Source: Acidobacteriaceae bacterium (GTDB lineage: Bacteria > Acidobacteriota > Terriglobia > Terriglobales > Acidobacteriaceae). From it: 64,000 bases of DNA. The notes under the pieces are model-generated. The model saw only the letters and a program-made list of their open reading frames with translations, made no database searches and had not been told where the DNA came from. Of this stretch, positions 60,634-64,000 are shown one piece after another. The DNA lies in the NCBI GenBank assembly GCA_003139095.1, contig PLHW01000044.1:125838-189837 (forward strand), written 5' to 3'. Both the position numbers and the translations under genes were made by a program. The first letter of the stretch is position 1. Every line of letters begins with the position of its first letter.

Positions 60634-61479
60634 ATGATGCGAGCAACAAGACGACTCAGCAAAACGAAACGGTTTCTTCTGGACCATCCTTACTGTTGTT
60701 TCTGCGGTGGCGCCGAGCTAGCTACAACGATTGACCACGTTCCACCAAAGGCATGTTTTCCTGAAGGGCACTCTCCAGAAGAATTCGAGTTTCCGGCCTG
60801 CGAACAATGCAACGGTGAGTCGAGGAGAGATGACCAGCTTTTCGGTTTCTACGCGCAACTGCTGGATTTCAACGAATCGAATCGAACACCTGCGGATGTT
60901 GCGAAGATTACGAAGTTGCGAGATTCGATCTCACACAATTTTCCAGATGCATTGCCTGATGCCTCAACAGCACGACCGGTCTATAACGTCGGCTCAGTCA
61001 TCACGCCAAGTCCACTTGCAATCGAGGTGCGTACCCCTAGCTTATTTCGCGAGCCGATTGAAACTTTGGAAAGAAAACTCACGCACGCCTTGTACTACCG
61101 AGAAACAGGGAGGGCTTTAAGCAAGACCCACTCGTTCCTCAGTGAGTTCTACCAACCTCAAGGCAGCTCCGACGTTCTCACAAAATATCTGGTAGGCCTG
61201 CTTCCAGACAAGACGATTGGCGGTCGATCAAATGTGAAGAATTATGGCGAGAGGTTTGGTTATAGATCCGGCTGGAAGGAGGTAGAGGATTTCTTTATGT
61301 ATATAGCTCAATTCGGCAAAGGGTTGATCGTTTGGGGAATCGTTCTAGGGCCCAACACGAAGATCAGTGAATCGGCCAATTATCTGCGGGCGAGACCTTG
61401 GCGAAAGGCAGGGTGTCGCGAAAAGGTACCGGAGACATGGGGCGAGGACTTCGTTGATTCGCCAAACACTACAGACTAA
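60634..61479 (+). CDS. HNH endonuclease-like protein inserted between tRNA blocks
   Basis: HPYCCFCGGAELATTIDHVPPKACFPEGHSPEEFEFPACEQCNGESRRDD; the ORF runs from 60607 and an internal ATG at 60634 is a plausible start. Confidence 0.75.
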   Translation: MMRATRRLSKTKRFLLDHPYCCFCGGAELATTIDHVPPKACFPEGHSPEEFEFPACEQCNGESRRDDQLFGFYAQLLDFNESNRTPADVAKITKLRDSISHNFPDALPDASTARPVYNVGSVITPSPLAIEVRTPSLFREPIETLERKLTHALYYRETGRALSKTHSFLSEFYQPQGSSDVLTKYLVGLLPDKTIGGRSNVKNYGERFGYRSGWKEVEDFFMYIAQFGKGLIVWGIVLGPNTKISESANYLRARPWRKAGCREKVPETWGEDFVDSPNTTD

Positions 61480-61682
61480 GACGCTCCTATGGAGCCGCAG
61501 TAACAGTCACTTTTGGGTATTGACGAATTTCTGAAATCATGTGAGAGTAAAAACTGAGATACACGCAATGATGCGCAAACCCCATACCGATTGCTTCCCG
61601 ACACCGGCCACGTTTACGTGGCAAGGAGCGGGGGAAGGTACGTTCATGTAACGGGGGCGATCCATAGCGCGTAGTTTTTCTG

Positions 61683-61716
61683 AGCCTCCGATACAAATCG
61701 GGGGCTTTTGGTTTTT
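61683..61716 (+). terminator. intrinsic terminator between the HNH gene and tRNA block 2
   Basis: GCCTCCGAT-acaa-ATCGGGGGC stem (one G-U) followed by TTTTGGTTTTT. Confidence 0.7.
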
Positions 61717-61746
61717 ATGGCGCATTTCATCGATGCGCAGAGAGGA

Positions 61747-61821
61747 GGCAGCGTCGTCTAACGGCCAGGATGCGGCTCTTTCAAGGCTGAGATGGGAGTT
61801 CGACTCTCCTCGGTGCTACCA
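61747..61821 (+). tRNA. tRNA-Glu(TTC)
   Basis: Loop CTTTCAA; T-arm GGGAG-TTCGACT-CTCCT; one acceptor mismatch; CCA. Confidence 0.8.
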
Positions 61822-61826
61822 AAGTT

Positions 61827-62018
61827 ATGAGTACCCAAACAGTTGAACTCGAAGGCTTTGAGATCGAGCTTGCATCGGAGCTTTACTGCGATCGCGGCGG
61901 GGATCATCGCGAATTGGTGGATCGTGCGCGTACGGATCGCAGGAGGCTCGGCCACAACGTAGATGAGTCAGCGGTTTTGTGTGTCCGGTGCATGAAAGCA
62001 ATTCCGCTGAAGGTGTGA
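61827..62018 (+). CDS. small putative Cys-containing protein inside the tRNA array, 63 aa
   Basis: Fills the gap between the Glu and Gln tRNAs exactly; C...CVRC pattern; ends 1 nt before the next tRNA. Confidence 0.4.
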   Translation: MSTQTVELEGFEIELASELYCDRGGDHRELVDRARTDRRRLGHNVDESAVLCVRCMKAIPLKV

Positions 62019-62092
62019 TGCCGGGTCGTCTAGCGGCAGGACTCTGGACTTTGAATCCGGATACGGGCGTTCGAATCGCTCCCCGGCAGCCA
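62019..62092 (+). tRNA. tRNA-Gln(TTG)
   Basis: Acceptor TGCCGGG/CCCGGCA; loop CTTTGAA; CCA. Confidence 0.88.
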
Positions 62093-62144
62093 GTTTGAAA
62101 AGTCAGCGAAAGGAGGAAGTTCACTGCAGGGAATATCGAGGAGT

Positions 62145-62220
62145 TGCGAGGTCATCCAATTGGCTAGGATAACCGGCTCTGACCCGGTTCATGCACGTTC
62201 GACTCGTGCCCTCGCAGCCA
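62145..62220 (+). tRNA. tRNA-Gln(CTG)
   Basis: Acceptor TGCGAGG/CCTCGCA; loop CTCTGAC; CCA. Confidence 0.88.
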
Positions 62221-62232
62221 GGTTTAGAACGC

Positions 62233-62306
62233 GGTCGCAGAGTCTAGCGGCAGGATACCTGACTGTCTATCAGGAGGGACGGGTTCAACTCCCGTTGCGA
62301 CCGCCA
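62233..62306 (+). tRNA. tRNA-Asp(GTC), U37
   Basis: Acceptor GGTCGCA/TGCGACC; loop CTGTCTA; CCA. Confidence 0.85.
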
Positions 62307-62307
62307 C

Positions 62308-62384
62308 AGGGGTGATGACCCGACGGGAAGGGCGCTCGTCTCCAAAACGAGTTCAAGCAGGTTCGAATCCTGTCACCCCTGCCA
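62308..62384 (+). tRNA. tRNA-Trp(CCA)
   Basis: Acceptor AGGGGTG/CACCCCT; loop CTCCAAA; CCA. Confidence 0.88.
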
Positions 62385-62393
62385 GTTTGAAGA

Positions 62394-62468
62394 GCGAGCA
62401 TGGTATAGCGGCTGGTGCCTCGGGCCTCCAACCCGATGACGCGAGTTCAACTCTCGCTGCTCGCTCCA
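62394..62468 (+). tRNA. tRNA-Gly(TCC), C33
   Basis: Acceptor GCGAGCA/TGCTCGC; TCGGG-CCTCCAA-CCCGA; CCA. Confidence 0.82.
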
Positions 62469-62481
62469 TGATTTTGTGAGG

Positions 62482-62557
62482 GCGGAAGTCGTCTAGTGGC
62501 CAAGACGCGACGTTGCCAACGTCGAGAGCGCGGGTTCGAGTCCCGCCTTCCGCTCCA
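62482..62557 (+). tRNA. tRNA-Gly(GCC)
   Basis: Acceptor GCGGAAG/CTTCCGC; loop TTGCCAA; CCA. Confidence 0.88.
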
Positions 62558-62565
62558 AGTTATGA

Positions 62566-62641
62566 GGCGGTGTAGCCAAGACAGCAAGGCGTCTCCCTGC
62601 AAAGGAGATCATCGGGAGTGCAATTCTCCCCACCGCCTCCA
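62566..62641 (+). tRNA. tRNA-Cys(GCA)
   Basis: Acceptor GGCGGTG/CACCGCC; loop CTGCAAA; unusual T-loop TGCAATT; CCA. Confidence 0.82.
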
Positions 62642-62652
62642 GAGTTTTGTTT

Positions 62653-62726
62653 GCTGGTGTAGCTCAGTGGGAAGAGCTCGGGCCTCGTAAGTCCGTGATC
62701 GGCGTTCGAATCGCCGCGCCAGCTCC
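62653..62726 (+). tRNA. tRNA-Thr(CGT), lacks a complete encoded CCA
   Basis: Acceptor GCTGGTG/CGCCAGC; loop CTCGTAA; 3' end reads T-CC and runs into the next tRNA. Confidence 0.85.
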
Positions 62727-62801
62727 GCTGGTATAGCTCAACGGGAAGAGCAGGTGCACGGTAAGCGCCCGACCGCAGTTCGAGGCTGCGTGCCAGCTCC
62801 A
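62727..62801 (+). tRNA. tRNA-Thr(GGT), C33
   Basis: Acceptor GCTGGTA/TGCCAGC; GGTGC-ACGGTAA-GCGCC; CCA. Confidence 0.8.
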
Positions 62802-62808
62802 AAGTTTT

Positions 62809-62882
62809 GCTGGTCTAGCACAGTGGGAGTGCAGAGAGCTTGTACCTCTCCGACGAGTGTTCGATTCACTCGACCAGCTCCA
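62809..62882 (+). tRNA. tRNA-Thr(TGT)
   Basis: Acceptor GCTGGTC/GACCAGC; loop CTTGTAC; CCA. Confidence 0.88.
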
Positions 62883-62891
62883 AGTTTCGAT

Positions 62892-62967
62892 GGCGGGATT
62901 GGCCGAATGGCTTAGGCGCTGGATTGTGGCTCCAGTCACGAGAGTTCGATTCTCTCATCTCGCCCCA
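62892..62967 (+). tRNA. tRNA-His(GTG)
   Basis: Loop TTGTGGC; encoded G-1 opposite C73, the His identity element; CCA. Confidence 0.88.
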
Positions 62968-62970
62968 ATT

Positions 62971-63044
62971 GGGCGGTTCGTATAACGGGATTACTCACGG
63001 CCTGCAACCGTGAAATGCGAGTTCAATTCTCGCACCGTCCACCA
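62971..63044 (+). tRNA. tRNA-Ala(TGC)-like, C33
   Basis: Acceptor GGGCGGT/ACCGTCC; CACGG-CCTGCAA-CCGTG; CCA; identity by anticodon only. Confidence 0.75.
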
Positions 63045-63050
63045 AAGTTT

Positions 63051-63124
63051 GGCTCGGGAACTCGACGGCAGAGTGCTGGTCTGAAAAGCCAGTGGATACG
63101 GTTCAATTCCGTGCCGAGCCACCA
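63051..63124 (+). tRNA. tRNA-Phe(GAA)
   Basis: Acceptor GGCTCGG/CCGAGCC; loop CTGAAAA; CCA. Confidence 0.88.
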
Positions 63125-63202
63125 AGTATGGGAGTGCTCCAGCTGGTCGAGGCGCGTGTCTTGGCAGCTTTCCCGGCCAAGGTAATTTACGAGGAGATGA
63201 TC

Positions 63203-63742
63203 ATGACGAACGAACTGATCTCGATGAGCCATGTTGAAGACCGACTCACCGCGCAAGATGATCCCGGAGCCTGGAAGGAAATTCTCGCCGTGCTGGGTGA
63301 AGAATTCTTACAGCGATATCGCGCCGAGCAAGGCGAGAAGGAATCATGGTTCCTGCGGATTGGGGCATGTTCGCATTGGGTGCGGCCGCACCAAAGCCGC
63401 TGGCTTGCGGCAGGCGAGTTTGCCTTGCCCATCGGATACAAGGGTGCAGCTGGCTGGTCGAACGGACTGCCCGAATTTGATTGGTCGGTAATTCTCTCGT
63501 TCGACGGTGAACGTTGGAAGCGAGTCGATAGATTCTCCGGCAAGAAACAAATCGTGTTGCGCGTTGCTGTCCCGACGCGCACTGCGCGACATAAGCAGGC
63601 GGCGATCCACACAATGTGGTCCACGTCTCACCAAATGACGCTCTATGGCTTTCGGTGCATCGATCAGAAGTGGCTCTGTGTCGCGGCATCTGATGAGCGC
63701 AAGCATGGACGAATTCTTTACGCAGAAGCGACTGCAGGATAG
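63203..63742 (+). CDS. uncharacterised protein between the tRNA array and rtcB, about 179 aa
   Basis: ORF open from 63092; likely start MTNELISMSHVEDRL with upstream GAGGAGATG; 19 nt before the rtcB start. Confidence 0.65.
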   Translation: MTNELISMSHVEDRLTAQDDPGAWKEILAVLGEEFLQRYRAEQGEKESWFLRIGACSHWVRPHQSRWLAAGEFALPIGYKGAAGWSNGLPEFDWSVILSFDGERWKRVDRFSGKKQIVLRVAVPTRTARHKQAAIHTMWSTSHQMTLYGFRCIDQKWLCVAASDERKHGRILYAEATAG

Positions 63743-63761
63743 CTCGATTGGGGGAAAGACG

Positions 63762-64000
63762 ATGACAGAGACAACTTACAACGTGATGATGCCGGACAAG
63801 GGCGTGCCTATCAAGGCCTGGACCAAGGGTGTGCAGCTCGAGGATGCCGCACGCCAGCAACTCTTGAATGTCGCGCAATTGCCGTTCATCTACAAGTGGG
63901 TGGCGGCCATGCCGGACGTGCATTGGGGCATCGGTGCGACCGTGGGCAGCGTGATTCCGACGCGTGGCGCAATCATCCCGGCGGCGGTTGGTGTGGACAT
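63762..64000 (+). CDS. rtcB: RNA-splicing ligase RtcB (5' part, truncated by window end)
   Basis: MTETTYNVMMPDKGVPIKAWTKGVQLEDAARQQLLNVAQLPFIYKWVAAMPDVHWGIGATVGSVIPTRGAIIPAAVGVD, the RtcB signature. Confidence 0.92.
   Translation, partial: MTETTYNVMMPDKGVPIKAWTKGVQLEDAARQQLLNVAQLPFIYKWVAAMPDVHWGIGATVGSVIPTRGAIIPAAVGVD

Noticed and set aside
59751-60649. Minus-strand ORFs such as 59751..60164, 60125..60376 and 60425..60649 (and 62560..62802, 62664..62939)
   Set aside because: They are antisense translations of the tRNA genes (recurring xxESNPD/GIEPA-type peptides from T-arm sequences), not proteins.
59650-63124. CRISPR array
   Set aside because: The regular spacing and shared motifs (GGTTCGA..., CCA) come from tRNA genes; no direct repeat/spacer structure seen anywhere in the window.
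63128-63195. tRNA-like segment after tRNA-Phe (GGGAGTGCTCCAGCTGGTCGAGGCGCG...TTGGC...GCCAA)
   Set aside because: The D-arm-like text and a hairpin are present but there is no convincing acceptor or T-arm; at best a degenerate remnant.

Overview
This 64 kb window looks like an Acidobacteria-type chromosome or megaplasmid segment (inferred from the Oar-like TonB receptor and general gene content). From left to right: (1) 0-5 kb, a leftward gene set of a hypothetical protein, an FAD amine oxidase and a vanadium-type haloperoxidase. (2) 5.5-8.5 kb, a radical SAM/SPASM maturase plus a flavoprotein oxidoreductase, resembling a quinone-cofactor or RiPP maturation pair with no obvious substrate. (3) 10-20 kb, a PAS/GAF sensor and a DNA-repair block: MrfA/YprA-like helicase, MrfB/YprB-like exonuclease, DinB and an SRAP protein. 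(4) 20.9-38.7 kb, a large defence-like island: DUF1998 giant helicase (DruE-like), PD-(D/E)XK/Cas4-like nuclease, two large uncharacterised proteins, DUF4338 (DruA-like), two GHKL/MORC-type ATPases and a sigma-70 factor. It is followed by a HEPN/Zn-ribbon protein, a UDG-like protein and two XRE regulators. (5) 42.6-56.2 kb, ECF sigma/anti-sigma/TonB receptor genes next to a lasso-peptide-like cluster (B1, phosphotransferase, prolyl oligopeptidase, B2, C) with an unlisted 47-aa precursor at 49890-50033. (6) 56.4-59.3 kb, a DUF4132 protein coupled to a small ubiquitin/MoaD-like protein ending in -GG. (7) 59.65-63.12 kb, an array of 25 tRNA genes in two blocks, each preceded by a terminator-like hairpin, interrupted by an HNH endonuclease gene, and followed by rtcB (truncated at the window edge). 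At least five of the 25 tRNAs carry C instead of the near-invariant U at position 33. I consider the tRNA array/RtcB locus and the extended Druantia/MORC-like island the best candidates for undescribed systems. All assignments come from reading sequence and motifs; no searches were run.
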